From Saprolegnia diclina VS20 (Eukaryota; Oomycota; Saprolegniomycetes; Saprolegniales; Saprolegniaceae): a stretch of 22,376 nt of DNA. The stretch covers positions 243,355 to 265,730 of the forward strand of contig NW_008246135.1 in assembly GCF_000281045.1 (NCBI RefSeq), written 5' to 3'. The notes beneath the pieces are model-generated. The model did not search any database and had not been told where the DNA came from. It was given only the letters and a program-made list of their open reading frames with translations. Below are positions 1-9,914 of the stretch, piece by piece; the first letter of the stretch is position 1; every line of letters begins with the position of its first letter. The translations under genes and the position numbers were made by a program.

Positions 1-886
1 TATATTGCGTCATCGGTGGAGCTCTGTAGCGAGAGCAATCGCCGTTGCCCGCGGCATCCGTATAACAAAATCCGGATATTGCCGAGCTTCAGGTTGATTC
101 GCATGGCAATCAGCAGATTCAGCGACCCATCATGACCGAGGACCGAGGTTGGGCCAAGCTGCACACAAGTAAGTGGCCAAGCTACACGGCTGCTGAAGCC
201 CAACGCGATCACTGTCATTAGGGATGTCAATGATCAACACCGGTGCACTGGGTAGCGTTGCGGACGGGAAGCGTCGTGCAGCCGAGGTTGGGGCGATGTC
301 GAGGCCGCTAGGTAGCAAAAACTGCAAACGTACTCTGTTAACGCGCGCCTTCCCAAGGTGCCATTCAAAGCTACCAGCCGCATGTGCTGCATGTGTGCTT
401 GCCTTTCATGGCTATACTGTATGCACTGTCGACCAGGCTCGCACCTCTGCTGCTGAGTCGAGCGTAGTTGATACCGGTATGATGCTGCTACGCACGATCG
501 CAACGGGACAGGCAATCGCATCTGCGTATTCTATTCTTTGCATGCTGGGTACAAGGCGCTTGCCGTGCGACCTCCGTCGCTGTCCAGCACAGCATTTGGG
601 TCGACAGCAATAAACGCAAACGCGTTAAACGTAAAACCCACCTATCCTTGCGGTAAACGCGGCAAACGTGGGCGTCGTCATAAAAACGTTGCGTCTTGTA
701 TTGTCTTGTGGCAGCCTCTTTGCTGCTCCATCGAACGATCGCGCCTGCGTCATCGTTCATGGACCTAGGTGAATGGCTTTGCCACATCGGCCCGGCGAAT
801 CAAACGCATCTCTCGGCTCTGTACGTTAGTCACGACAACCCGGCACCTGGAACAGGCCGCTCGTGAGCCACACCTCACACCGATGA
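1..886. other. No supported gene (left-edge intergenic or non-coding)
   Basis: Several short open frames exist on both strands, the longest about 129 codons at 224-613, but none shows a recognisable domain, a signal peptide or partner exons. A cluster of AAACG/AAACGC words lies around 611-672. The sequence may hold the 5' exon and promoter of the membrane-protein gene that follows, but I could not find a convincing start exon. Confidence 0.5.
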
Positions 887-961
887 CTACAGGTTAAGAG
901 TTGCATCCAATACTACGTCGAGCTCGCTTTTAGCTCCGAGACAAGGAGGTTTACTCTGGCA

Positions 962-1786
962 TTGATCTGCGCGAGCCGACGTCAGATATGGATTTCGACA
1001 TGGATCAACACGGTACATACTCTGGCGACGTCCATCCTCGTCAGTGAGACGCACTTCTTAGTCGCTGACAACACCAACGACACGCTCGCCTCCGTGTGCG
1101 TGGCCGCCCGCTGCATCACTGAAGACACCATACTCTGCGACCGCGACACCGAGATCTGCCCCTCTTGCCTCTACGCGCTTCCTAACTCGGACATTATTGT
1201 CTGCGCCAACACAACCACCGACGGCGTTTGCGAACGAGGCACTCGATGCTCCCCAGTGCCGACACCGACGACGCGGCTGTTAACGACGGCACCGGCGCCG
1301 GTGCCACAAGCTGACGACATCGTATTGTCCACCGAGGCTGTCATTGGCCTCATCGCCGCCATCGTTGTCCTCGTTCTCGCCGTTGGCTGCCTCCTCGTGT
1401 ACCGACGCCGACACAAGACTGCGTCTCCGACAACGGATGCGCACCGGGAGCCGTCCGTGCACATGTCGCCGTGCCCGTGCTCCGCATACCATGCGAGCCC
1501 GGCGTACGACCCTCCCCGCGCGGCCACGGCCACGCAATTTGAAAGCAGCAATACGTCGTCGATTGCGTCGTCTGGTTCGCATCGGCCCGGTGGGGGCCCC
1601 TACTACGCCAACGCGAGCCCGGCGCGCTGCAATGACGACATGATCCATCTCCAGTCGCGGGCCGTCGTATACCCCGCCCCGTACGGCCCACAGCGCTATT
1701 TCGACGGTAGTGGGGCCTTAAGTGACGCACAAAGCGCCTTTGACGATGTCGTGATGCTTCGGGCGCAACCATGCCAGCGACGATGA
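962..1786 (+). CDS. Single-pass membrane protein with Cys-rich ectodomain (5' end unresolved)
   Basis: The open frame runs in phase from 887 to the TGA at 1784-1786 but contains no ATG before the conserved-looking part, so the true start, probably with a signal peptide, must lie in an upstream exon or an unseen splice. 962 is only the first near-cognate (TTG) codon. From 1097 to 1249 there are eight cysteines (enough for four disulfides), with several possible N-glycosylation sites nearby. A Thr/Pro-rich stalk follows. A strong transmembrane helix at about 1340-1402 (VIGLIAAIVVLVLAVGCLLVY) is followed by the stop-transfer string RRRHK. The roughly 125-residue cytoplasmic tail is rich in Ser, Pro, Tyr and Ala. 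The layout (Cys-rich outside, one helix, disordered tail) resembles the N-terminal half of oomycete receptor-like kinases, but no kinase domain follows. Function unknown. Confidence 0.6.
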   Translation: MICASRRQIWISTWINTVHTLATSILVSETHFLVADNTNDTLASVCVAARCITEDTILCDRDTEICPSCLYALPNSDIIVCANTTTDGVCERGTRCSPVPTPTTRLLTTAPAPVPQADDIVLSTEAVIGLIAAIVVLVLAVGCLLVYRRRHKTASPTTDAHREPSVHMSPCPCSAYHASPAYDPPRAATATQFESSNTSSIASSGSHRPGGGPYYANASPARCNDDMIHLQSRAVVYPAPYGPQRYFDGSGALSDAQSAFDDVVMLRAQPCQRR

Positions 1787-2754
1787 CACCCTCCATCTCA
1801 ATTGGCTAAACCGACTGTAGTCAACAAGAGAAGCGTCAGCTTCAGAATCTTTTGTTCAGTGTTACAGCTTTAGTGAGCACTATTGTCGTTGTAATTCAAT
1901 CGCGGGCGCCTCGTGGTCAATGCCTTCGACCCCTCCAGACCGGAGGCACCATTGGCGTGATGGTCGGGGTACGTGGCAGCCTGACACACATCCGATGCCA
2001 TGCGATCCGCCAATGAGAGGCGAGTCTGAAACAGTTGCATGTCACGAATGATATGCGGCACCGCAAACCATAGGAGAACCGCCGTATTGTGGTCGCGGTG
2101 ATCCTAGGGCCCAAGACTATCGTACCTGGTAGAGCCTGCCATCGATCAAGTGGTGCCATCGATGACGCTTCGCCGCGGCGCGTCCAGAAGTTTTCGCCGT
2201 TTGCGTGTCGTCGCTATCGGCGACATTCAAGGGTCAACTAGGGTGAGCCCATTTATCGTTCGGAGTTTGTGGCTGATTTGTCTTTGGTTTGGTGCAAGGT
2301 CAGTTATCTTATATACCTTCTCTTGGATACGTTGCGATCAGATTTATTGCGGACTGCCTGCGTGGCCTAAGACCACGCAGCGTCTGAAGCCATGTGTGGC
2401 CATTTTTTGCCTTGGCGCATTGAGTCATAACCAATGTAGCAATGAGATGTGCAGGTTGTTGTACTCGTTGCTTAGATATGCCAGGCGAGTGGTGCAAGGG
2501 TCAGTCTATGGACTCCTGTTGTGTGCCGTAGACGTCCCGCCACCACGATCATTCGGCAAGGCCGAGATGGCAGGCAACGTAGCTTTATATGGCGACACGG
2601 ACTTGAGTGGCCCCATTGAATCATCTCCACATATTACAGTGACGTATTGTTTTGTCTCTATGAGGCACTAACTAAAAGAAATCACTATGCAATGGTGTGC
2701 GTTCTCGTGGCACAGTGCCACTCAGCAGCTACCTGTGCGTATTGGCGTGAACTC

Positions 2755-2755
<1 letters not shown>

Positions 2756-2799
<44 letters not shown>
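2756..2799. repeat. (CTAT)11 microsatellite
   Basis: Eleven uninterrupted copies of CTAT occupy 44 bp, and the array closes with an imperfect ATATC. The absence of interruptions suggests the locus is evolving by slippage and is probably length-polymorphic. It lies in the gene-poor region, with no supported coding sequence around it. Confidence 0.98.
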
Positions 2800-4351
2800 A
2801 TCGCACCACTGCCAAGGTGCGATCAGCAGTCGAATTCGAAAAGCCTCCGTTTCAATCGACTGCAGCAAGCGTTTCTGTAGACACCGGTTGCAATTCATGT
2901 CGATAAGCGAGTTGGTGGCGTCCATTTGGAGTTGTTTGGGACGACGGACCATTTCGAGAAGAGCAGCTTTACTGCATCATCCATTTAATTTTAGCACGAT
3001 GTGTACCGGGTAGACTCGGGTCGGTCATTCCCAGTTACAGCATAGCACACCGCCCGCGTTGGTACGCAGAATGAAAGACGAAGCATTGTGACGTCGTGTA
3101 TTGTGCTGTGTGCCGAAGAGACACAGATCTAGGGTTCCTGTTCGTAGGCACACCTGCCATGTGCGATCCCGCCAAGAGTGTTGCCCTGGTGCGATTCCTA
3201 CTATATAGCTTTAGTTGTGAGATCTTCTTTCGGCCAACTCGTTACTCGGGCACCGTAGTTGAGATGAATGCTGGTGCTAACGTTAGTGTCTACTTTTGGT
3301 TGTTGGCGCATTTTGTTGCCTTCATCAAATAAAGTAGAAAAGTGATGCAATGAAGTGGTGCGTCGAGATTCAAACCCAACATGCGTCGCGGAGAAGCGGG
3401 TGTTCAGACAAAGGGCGGAGACAGCGATGCAGTAGATCTAAATGCTTGTGATAACGCCAAGCTGATGTTGCAAGGCCGTTGAGTAGGGCTCTCGGGTAGA
3501 TATGAATAGGGCTCTCGCGCAAACGAAATGCACACATGTACACAGGAGAGGCGGCCCATGCATCACCGCGACAGAAGGAGCAGCGCCACGACACGGCAGG
3601 TGGTGTATGCAGAGCGAGACCGGAAGCAGCGAATTCCAAAATGAGCTGGCCGTGCCCACAGAAAATTGAAGAGTGTTCGTCCAGCCAATCACATGCTGGA
3701 TCGCAAAGAGAGATCCACCACCTCAGTCATGGCTAGAAGCATTATACTCGAAGATGCACGAATCGATCGTCTCTGAGGACGCATTGTTGGGAAAAATATG
3801 CCAAGTATGGGCAATCAGAGGCAAAAGCAAGCATCGCATCATTATAACTCTCATTTATTAACTCAAAAGACAACGTCACCGCGAAGGAGAGCAAGATTCA
3901 TCATCCGTTTCGGCTAAAACCACGCAGCTCGAGAAGGATGTGCTCCGAATAGACCTCTAAAAACGCATGTAGGTACCTCTCACACATCATAAATACGGAT
4001 AAAGCAAGGCCCAAATGGGCAGAGTGACGCGGTTGCGTTTTTATGAGCCCAAACTGGCGACACGACTCGAGTCCAGGGCGTGGCAATATTGATTTCACTA
4101 TGACCCATCGACGGCCACGTATCCGCTAATGTCCGGAAAACAACATGCCAAGGAGAACACCCACAGGAAGCGTTACGGAGACGATACGGAGGCGCATGCA
4201 AGGGCGCTGCGCGCAAGATAGCTGGCCGTACCGAGAACGGTGGCTCGCTTCGCTCGCAAGATCGCAGGCGATTGGTGGGGCGCGTTTTCCTAATCAGTCC
4301 GACCTTGGCCCGCCGAGGAGGGGGGCAGCCGAAATCGGCATTCACTTAAAA

Positions 4352-4402
4352 GATAAGAGAGATAAGAGAGATCACGCGGTACACGTTCATATATATATAT
4401 AA
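4352..4402. repeat. Short tandem GATAAGAGA motif followed by an AT run
   Basis: Two and a bit copies of GATAAGAGA at 4352-4372 are followed, 17 bp on, by an AT-dinucleotide run with a TATA-like end (about 4389-4402). It is simple-sequence DNA in a non-genic stretch. A promoter role is possible but nothing downstream looks like a gene. Confidence 0.7.
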
Positions 4403-6419
4403 ATGTTTTTCCTGGGTCTCTCGTTTCCAGCCTACGGCTAGTGCCGTTTCCAAGAAGTGGAAGAGGTTTTCCGCGCAAGGCCGAGCGTTCTAGAAGACCA
4501 AGATTTGGAAGCACACACACGTTACAAGATCCAGGCGCTGAGTAAGCGAGCTCGAGCCATCCACGAATATATAGTAAATTTATCAGTTAAAGGCTAACCC
4601 GCCTCGCCCACCATGGCGAGCACCAACACGGTTGTTGCCCAAGTAGCCCGGTCTTGCTAGATGAATGAGATGGCTCCTCCTTGCGTATTTGTGATGTCAA
4701 TGGCCAATTGATTTCAGCCATCAAGCACAGTGCACTCTGCGTCAAGGGTTTGCCTCGTGGCCAAGTGCAAAAGGCGTTGGACAAATCCTGAGTATGTCGA
4801 ATGCACTAGGACTATAGAATTGATGCTGTTGCTGATCTTATACATATACTGCTCATGGCGGTTGACCCATGCGTGAGGTGATTGGGCGGCTGCGATGCAG
4901 CCTTGTCGTCGTCGGCGTCGAGGGAAGGTGGAAAACCACAGAAGCTGCAGAAACGCAGGGTTTCGTGGTGTCAAAGGCACCATATTACATTTTTTGAATG
5001 ACTTTTTAACCTTCCAAAGCTTTGGACGTAAATTCTTTTTCTTCGGACAAGAGGAAAACATGTTCGTGTGCGTGGTTTGGCCGTACCATCGCGAGTGGAA
5101 TGACGTACAGCGAAAATACTACTAGTAATACAAAACGAGTGCGATGGGTGTGTCCACTTCGCTAACATTAGCTACCACACTGTGCCATGGCACTGTGCGG
5201 GGCAGCTTGTTGGGCGTGAAGCGTCGTTCAACATCGATGGCAGAGCTTAAACTGAGTCTTGTCGTGTGTAATCCCATTACCAAGTTATCAGTTTCAGTTG
5301 GGACAACGACCATTTAAACTTTGTATGCTAGCAAAGACGTTCATCAGAGCATCCCCGACATGTCACCCACCAGATGGTCCGTCTCAAGGACGGTTTTTTC
5401 ATAATCTGATAACGTGCAAGCCGCAAGAAAAGGGCCTCCATCGCATTCTCCCGCGTGGTCCCAATAACTTGCACAACACAAGACAAAAGCTAATCAGCAA
5501 CAGGACGCACGCATAATTATGGCCGCGAAGTGAGTCTAATTTCACGGGAGACCATTTGACAAATGAGTTTGCACGATTGAAGCGACTACGTTCTGATAGC
5601 TGTTCTGATCCCCATAATGCACCCAGTACATTTTTCGGTGTGGGGCTAGAAAGGGCACACGACACACATGGTGTTTCCAGAATCTGAGTGGCCATCCAAT
5701 GAAGGTATTATCAGACGACCGTTTCTGTGTGAGCACAATTCCAACCGTGCCTAATCCAAGGCGGTTTCGTTTCTTGATCAGAAAGACCTCTCGCAACTGA
5801 GAAACTTGGTCGCAGGTTTACCACTCGAAATGCCATTTATAATCTGAAAATGGTGGGAGCCTTGAGGCGGGGCTAGCGGCCGTCTCAACGCAGCCAATAT
5901 GTATCGTCGACCTCTACCCGACGTCACCTGCGTCACAGCGCAGCCTGCCGGAGCTGCACTAGAATAAGCTTGAATCTAACGTCGCCCGGTCTCAACGACG
6001 ACCTATCCTTCGTTTCGTGGGTGTGAAACCTACCCAATCAATCGCGGCTCTTGACGGCGCGTCGATTGTTTGGCGATTCGACATCAAAACGCGTGCTAAG
6101 CGCGTGCCTATCGGGGCGTCGCGTGTCAGCACCTGGGTGGAAACGCAGTGATCGAGCAATCGAGCCGCTCCATGCACTTGAATCTTGGCTTGAACCGATC
6201 CCCTTGGCGTGCACGCTGGTGTGGCGCCGTCCGTCCTTCTGCGCTCGCACAGTTGTCGTACCTAACTACCCGTTGAACCCACGTGCTTGTGCAAACGTCG
6301 AGCTCTTGAAACCCTGCCATCTGTCTGACTAGAGTTGGTCATGATTTCTGAGTTGGGTGCCATCTGTTTTCACCTTGCGCAGTAACAACCTTGTCGTTGC
6401 CGGCGCCGCGCTCGACACT

Positions 6420-6459
6420 CGACTCATTCTCGCTTTTGCCAGCTACTACTACTAGTACT
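6420..6459 (+). promoter_or_regulatory. Oomycete-type initiator and 5'UTR of the M13 peptidase gene
   Basis: The motif ACTCATTCTCGC (about 6422-6433), followed by a pyrimidine-rich CTTTTGCC, lies about 35 nt before the ATG at 6460. It fits the oomycete initiator pattern (YTCAYTYY with a flanking pyrimidine-rich element) known from Phytophthora and relatives. Its presence argues for translation starting at 6460 rather than at near-cognate codons further upstream. Confidence 0.5.
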
Positions 6460-8481
6460 ATGGTCAAGATCATCGTTACCCTCGGCGCTTTGGCGGCAAC
6501 CGCGCTCGCAGGCTCGGTCACCGACTTCCCCAAGGAGGTCGCTGACCTCATGGACCCGACGGTCGACCCGTGCACGGACTTTTATAAGTACGCGTGCGGT
6601 GGCTGGATCAAGAGCGCCGTCATTCCTGCGGACCGCTCGACGACCGACACGTCGTTCAGTGTCATTGCGGCCAAGAACGACGTCGTGATCAAGCAGATCC
6701 TCGCGGCCGGCCACCCCAAGCTCTCCGAGTACTACAACTCGTGCAAGGACGAAGCGTCGCTGACGGCTCTCGGTGTGACGCCGATCGCTGACGACCTCAA
6801 GGCGATTCGCTCGGCCAACTCGACGACCGAGATCCTCCACACGGTCGCCAAGCTCAGTAAGAAGAACGTGCCGGCGTTCACGCAGCCCGCTGTGTACCCC
6901 GACAAGATGGATGCGACGACCAACGTGCTCTATTCGTTCCAGGCGCCGCTTACGTTTGAAGAGATCGACTACTACACGGACGCGAGCATCTGGGGCTTCC
7001 TTCAGCCGCTCTTCGAGCAGTACATTGTGTCGCTCTTCACGCTCGGCGGCGGCAAGTCGGCGGGTGACGCCAAGGCCGCGGCCAAGGTCATCATGGACTT
7101 TGAGCGCCAGTTTGCCGGTGTCCAGCTCTCCAAGCTCGAGGCCATGGAGGCCGTCACGGCCAACTACAACGCCATGAGCTACGCCGAGGCGGCGACCAAG
7201 TACCCGCTTACGGTCGGCATCCAGCTCGAGGAGTACGGCTTCAACATCCACAACGGCTGCCTCGACACGAGCAACAAGATCATCTTGCAGGACCTCGGTT
7301 TCTTTGACCGCGTCGAGAAGCTCGTGGCCGGTCTCTCGCTCACGGACCTCCAGACGATCGCCGAGTACAAGCTCCTCAACACGTTCTCGACGTCGCTCAC
7401 GCCGGCCCTCGCGACCGCCAACTGGAACCTCTTTGGCAAAGTCATCAACGGCCAGAAGGCCGAGCCGACGCGCGAGGCCCGCTGCTCGGCGGACGTGCAG
7501 ACGGCGCTCGGTGAGATCGTCGGTGACCACTACGTCAAGGCTATGTTCGACGCGACGGCTGCCAAGCGCGCCGACGAAATGGTGCTGGCCCTCGAAGCCT
7601 CGTACAAGATCGGCATCCAGAACGCGACGTGGCTTGACGACGAGACGCGCAAGAACGGTATCACGAAGCTCTCCAAGTTTGTGCACTTGATCGGGGCGCC
7701 TGAGAACCCGCAGATGTACCCTGGCATCTCGCTCGACGCCAAGGACTATGTCGGCAACCGCAACAAGATCAACACGTTCGACACGGAGGCCAACCTCAAG
7801 ATGATTGGCACGCCGGTCGACCGCAAGAAGTGGAGCTCGCCCGCGTCCGAAGTCAACGCGTGGTACAGCCCCCGCCTTAACTCGATCACGTTCCCGGCCG
7901 CGATCCTCCAGACGCCCTTCTTCTCGGGCAAGTCGGACCCGGCGCAGAACTTTGGCGCGATCGGCATGGTCATTGGCCACGAGATCACGCACGGTTTCGA
8001 CAACTCGGGCCGCAACTTTGACGGCGACGGCAACCTCAAGCCGTGGTGGACCGACGAGACCGCGCTCAAGTTCAACGAGAAGGCCAAGTGCATCGCTGAC
8101 CAGTACAGCGGCTTTGTGGCCAAGAGTGAAGTGACGGGCCAGACCCTCGGCAAGGTCAACGGCCGCCTGACGCTCGGCGAGACGATCGCGGACAACGGTG
8201 GCCTCAAGACGGCCTTCCGCGCGTACCAGACGTACACGCAGACCAACCCGTCCGCGTTCACCAAGGAGGTCGGCGACAAGGTCTTCTTCCTCTCGTTCGC
8301 GCAGGGCTGGTGCTCCAAGAACACGGACGCGTACATTCAGCGTATGCTCAAGGATGTCCACCCGCCGGGTAACTTCCGCATCTACGGCGCCGTCCAGAAC
8401 AACGACGCGTTCGCCGCGGCGTTCAACTGCCCTGTCAATTCGGCCATGAACCCGACCAAGAAGTGCTACCTCTGGGAGTAA
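6460..8481 (+). CDS. Secreted M13-family (neprilysin-like) zinc metallopeptidase
   Basis: Predicted 673-aa, intronless protein. The ATG at 6460 is followed by a hydrophobic signal peptide of about 18 residues ending TALAGS. There is no other membrane anchor, so the enzyme is probably secreted. The N-terminal M13 domain opens with DPCTDFYKYACGGWIK (residues 36-51). The substrate-binding NAWY (NAYY/NAYF equivalent) is at 466-469. The zinc site HEITH is at 507-511, with the third ligand in ETIAD at 574-578, all correctly spaced. The protein ends with the family's C-terminal CYLW signature plus Glu. Length and order match a complete, active M13 endopeptidase that cleaves extracellular peptides. 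In an oomycete this could serve nutrition or host-protein degradation, which is inference. A decayed fragment of the same family lies at 21757-21970. Confidence 0.97.
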   Translation: MVKIIVTLGALAATALAGSVTDFPKEVADLMDPTVDPCTDFYKYACGGWIKSAVIPADRSTTDTSFSVIAAKNDVVIKQILAAGHPKLSEYYNSCKDEASLTALGVTPIADDLKAIRSANSTTEILHTVAKLSKKNVPAFTQPAVYPDKMDATTNVLYSFQAPLTFEEIDYYTDASIWGFLQPLFEQYIVSLFTLGGGKSAGDAKAAAKVIMDFERQFAGVQLSKLEAMEAVTANYNAMSYAEAATKYPLTVGIQLEEYGFNIHNGCLDTSNKIILQDLGFFDRVEKLVAGLSLTDLQTIAEYKLLNTFSTSLTPALATANWNLFGKVINGQKAEPTREARCSADVQTALGEIVGDHYVKAMFDATAAKRADEMVLALEASYKIGIQNATWLDDETRKNGITKLSKFVHLIGAPENPQMYPGISLDAKDYVGNRNKINTFDTEANLKMIGTPVDRKKWSSPASEVNAWYSPRLNSITFPAAILQTPFFSGKSDPAQNFGAIGMVIGHEITHGFDNSGRNFDGDGNLKPWWTDETALKFNEKAKCIADQYSGFVAKSEVTGQTLGKVNGRLTLGETIADNGGLKTAFRAYQTYTQTNPSAFTKEVGDKVFFLSFAQGWCSKNTDAYIQRMLKDVHPPGNFRIYGAVQNNDAFAAAFNCPVNSAMNPTKKCYLWE

Positions 8482-9088
8482 GCGATTGGACCTTTGTGTA
8501 TCTAACTTCACTAAAAAGTATTGTCAGCATTTCGTTATATCCAACCGTGCCTGTCCACCGCCCCGGTCGGGGAACCTTCAAATTTGGGTTGAGATAGGTG
8601 ACGTGGCAGGCCGCTGCAGAGTGTTCGTTCGTGCAACGTCGACGCCGGGCTTCGTGAGCAGGACGAGCTCGGTCATCGCTGGTGATGTGGCTGGAAGCGC
8701 TGCTTGTAGCAACTTCAACGTCCACTGCTCCGGAACGAAGAGCGCAATCGATTGCGCAATTTGCGCCGGGGTCGGGACATTAGAATTGGGCAATCAATTG
8801 GTCCAATCCAAACAAGCGATTTGATTAGCTGGCATTTACCGTTTAACTCCTTTCCTAACCGAATACACGATATATTGGTTAGCAGGACCGGTATTTATCG
8901 GTATTTTGCGGGACTACTTTCGAAGGCAAGTCTGGTGCAGTCTGGTGGTGCGCCGGCAGCCGTCTGTTTCATTATGAACCATCATGTCCAATTGTCAACA
9001 GTAAATCTTACACTACCTGTACCATTTGTGCTGTTCCTACATGGAAACTGTCTTTCCGATGGGAAATAGTACATTTGTTGCTATTCAA
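8482..9088. other. Intergenic region 3' of M13 gene
   Basis: This 0.6-kb stretch separates the peptidase gene from the convergent glycine-rich gene. No coding exon is recognised. Small direct duplications such as CGGTATTT repeated at about 8890-8905 and AGTCTGGTG repeated at about 8930-8947 are the only structure seen. It presumably holds the two 3' ends. Confidence 0.5.
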
Positions 9089-9665
9089 TTTCTTATCGGC
9101 TTATAGTACACGTAGTGTTACAATGTAAGCTTGGGCTCACTAGCGGAAGTACTGGTTCGAACCGAGCCCGCCATAGCTGGCTCCAGCGCCGTAACCCTGG
9201 CCTTCACCGTACGTGTTGCCGCCATCGTACCCTTGTCCTTCACCGTACGTGTTGCCACCGCCGTTCGTGTTGCCGACACCGTAGCCGCGGTTGTAGCGCT
9301 GGCCGTAGCTGGCACCGCCCTTGCCGCCGCCGTACGTGTTGCCGATGCCATAGCCTGCACCATAGCTGGCAGCGCCGCCATAGCCGCGGCCGCCCAAACC
9401 ACCGCCGCCATAGTTGGACGCGCCGTAGCCCTGGCCGTAACCCTGGCCATACCCGCCACGCAAGCCGTACTTGTTGCCGCCACCACCGTTGTAGCTCATC
9501 TGGGGGCTGTATTCGCTGGCTTCCTGGCCGTACCCATCTTGAACATCGACCGAAGCAGTCGCCATAGCGCTCAAGACCATCGTCGCGAGCATCGTGCGGA
9601 GGAGGGAGTTCATCGTTGTCTTGGGAAGTCGGAGAAGGCAAAAGGCAAAGTGAGGATGTGATGCA
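9089..9665. repeat. Left arm of 577-bp inverted repeat
   Basis: This arm is the reverse complement of 9863-10439 over its full 577 bp without an indel. By eye I count six mismatches (about 99% identity), all transitions. The arm contains the whole minus-strand glycine-rich gene plus about 50 bp on each side. Homology stops abruptly at both ends. The outer ends show no obvious target-site duplication. Confidence 0.95.
9140..9613 (-). CDS. Glycine-rich secreted protein, copy 1
   Basis: Predicted 157-aa, intronless protein read from the ATG at 9611-9613 to the TAG at 9140-9142. A longer in-frame start exists upstream, but the mirrored gene begins at the equivalent of 9613 and a candidate initiator motif lies just upstream of it, so the short form is preferred. 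Residues 1 to about 20 look like a signal peptide (MNSLLRTMLATMVLSAMATA). The mature part is dominated by Gly, Tyr, Gln and Asn in GYGQ, GGxGG and NTYGEGQGY repeats and has almost no charged or aromatic residues other than Tyr. Such proteins are usually structural: cell wall, extracellular matrix or adhesive material cross-linked through Tyr. Function is inferred from composition only. It differs from copy 2 at two residues (Ala/Thr near position 18 and Met/Thr near position 39). Confidence 0.88.
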   Translation of the reverse strand: MNSLLRTMLATMVLSAMATASVDVQDGYGQEASEYSPQMSYNGGGGNKYGLRGGYGQGYGQGYGASNYGGGGLGGRGYGGAASYGAGYGIGNTYGGGKGGASYGQRYNRGYGVGNTNGGGNTYGEGQGYDGGNTYGEGQGYGAGASYGGLGSNQYFR

Positions 9666-9862
9666 AACGCGCCCACAACAGCGGAAAACACAGAAAGAGC
9701 ATGAAAACCACGAAAAAGAACAAGCGCGCGAAAACACAAGCCCAAAATAGACAAACCGACCCCAAACACAAGCCTAAAGAAAATACAAGACCCGCAGCCA
9801 ACACCCAGGACCGGCAAAAAGGGTCATAAACCGCACCTCACCTCACCAGACCTCCCCAAGTC
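9666..9862. promoter_or_regulatory. Spacer and shared divergent promoter of the glycine-rich gene pair
   Basis: The two glycine-rich genes are head to head with 301 bp between their ATGs (9614-9914). The central 197 bp are unique and A/C-rich on the plus strand. Each gene has the motif CCTCACTTTGCC about 40 nt before its ATG (about 9873-9884 on plus, mirrored at about 9644-9655), matching an oomycete initiator. Because the initiators lie inside the repeat arms and the unique spacer lies between them, the genes may share bidirectional control. This is inference. Confidence 0.5.
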
Positions 9863-9914
9863 TGCATCACATCCTCACTTTGCCTTTTGCCCTCTCCGAC
9901 TTCCCAAGACAACG

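Larger units (their letters stand above)
1787..6390. other. 4.6-kb gene-poor region
   Basis: No open frame here shows a known domain, a plausible signal peptide or exons that chain in phase. The stretch is less G/C-rich than the flanking coding sequence. It contains a tetranucleotide microsatellite (2756-2799), a GATAAGAGA tandem motif (4352-4372) and an AT dinucleotide run (about 4389-4402). The part from about 5870 to 6330 is more G/C-rich and has overlapping open frames on both strands, but I recognise nothing in it. Degenerate mobile-element sequence is possible but not demonstrated. Confidence 0.55.

Noticed and set aside
224-613. 129-codon open frame at the left edge
   Set aside because: No domain, signal or conserved motif is recognised, and opposite-strand frames of similar length overlap it.
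2150-2671. 173-codon open frame in the gene-poor region
   Set aside because: It begins at a near-cognate GTG, shows no domain and has no G/C bias at third positions, unlike the real genes here.
4380-4800. TATA-like AT run followed by leader-like sequence, considered as a possible long-terminal-repeat remnant
   Set aside because: I found no matching second repeat, primer-binding site or recognisable element protein, so an element cannot be claimed.
5379-5399. CCGTC-loop-GACGG hairpin followed by a T run, resembling a bacterial terminator
   Set aside because: The DNA is eukaryotic and no transcript is supported to end there. The 5-bp stem is likely chance.
6424-8511. 695-codon open frame antisense to the M13 peptidase
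   Set aside because: It overlaps the whole real gene on the opposite strand. Its Arg/Val/Leu-rich composition without domains is what G/C-rich third positions produce in the reverse frame.
9157-9172. GGTTCGAACC-type word resembling a tRNA T-arm
   Set aside because: It lies inside the coding sequence of the glycine-rich genes and no cloverleaf can be drawn around it.
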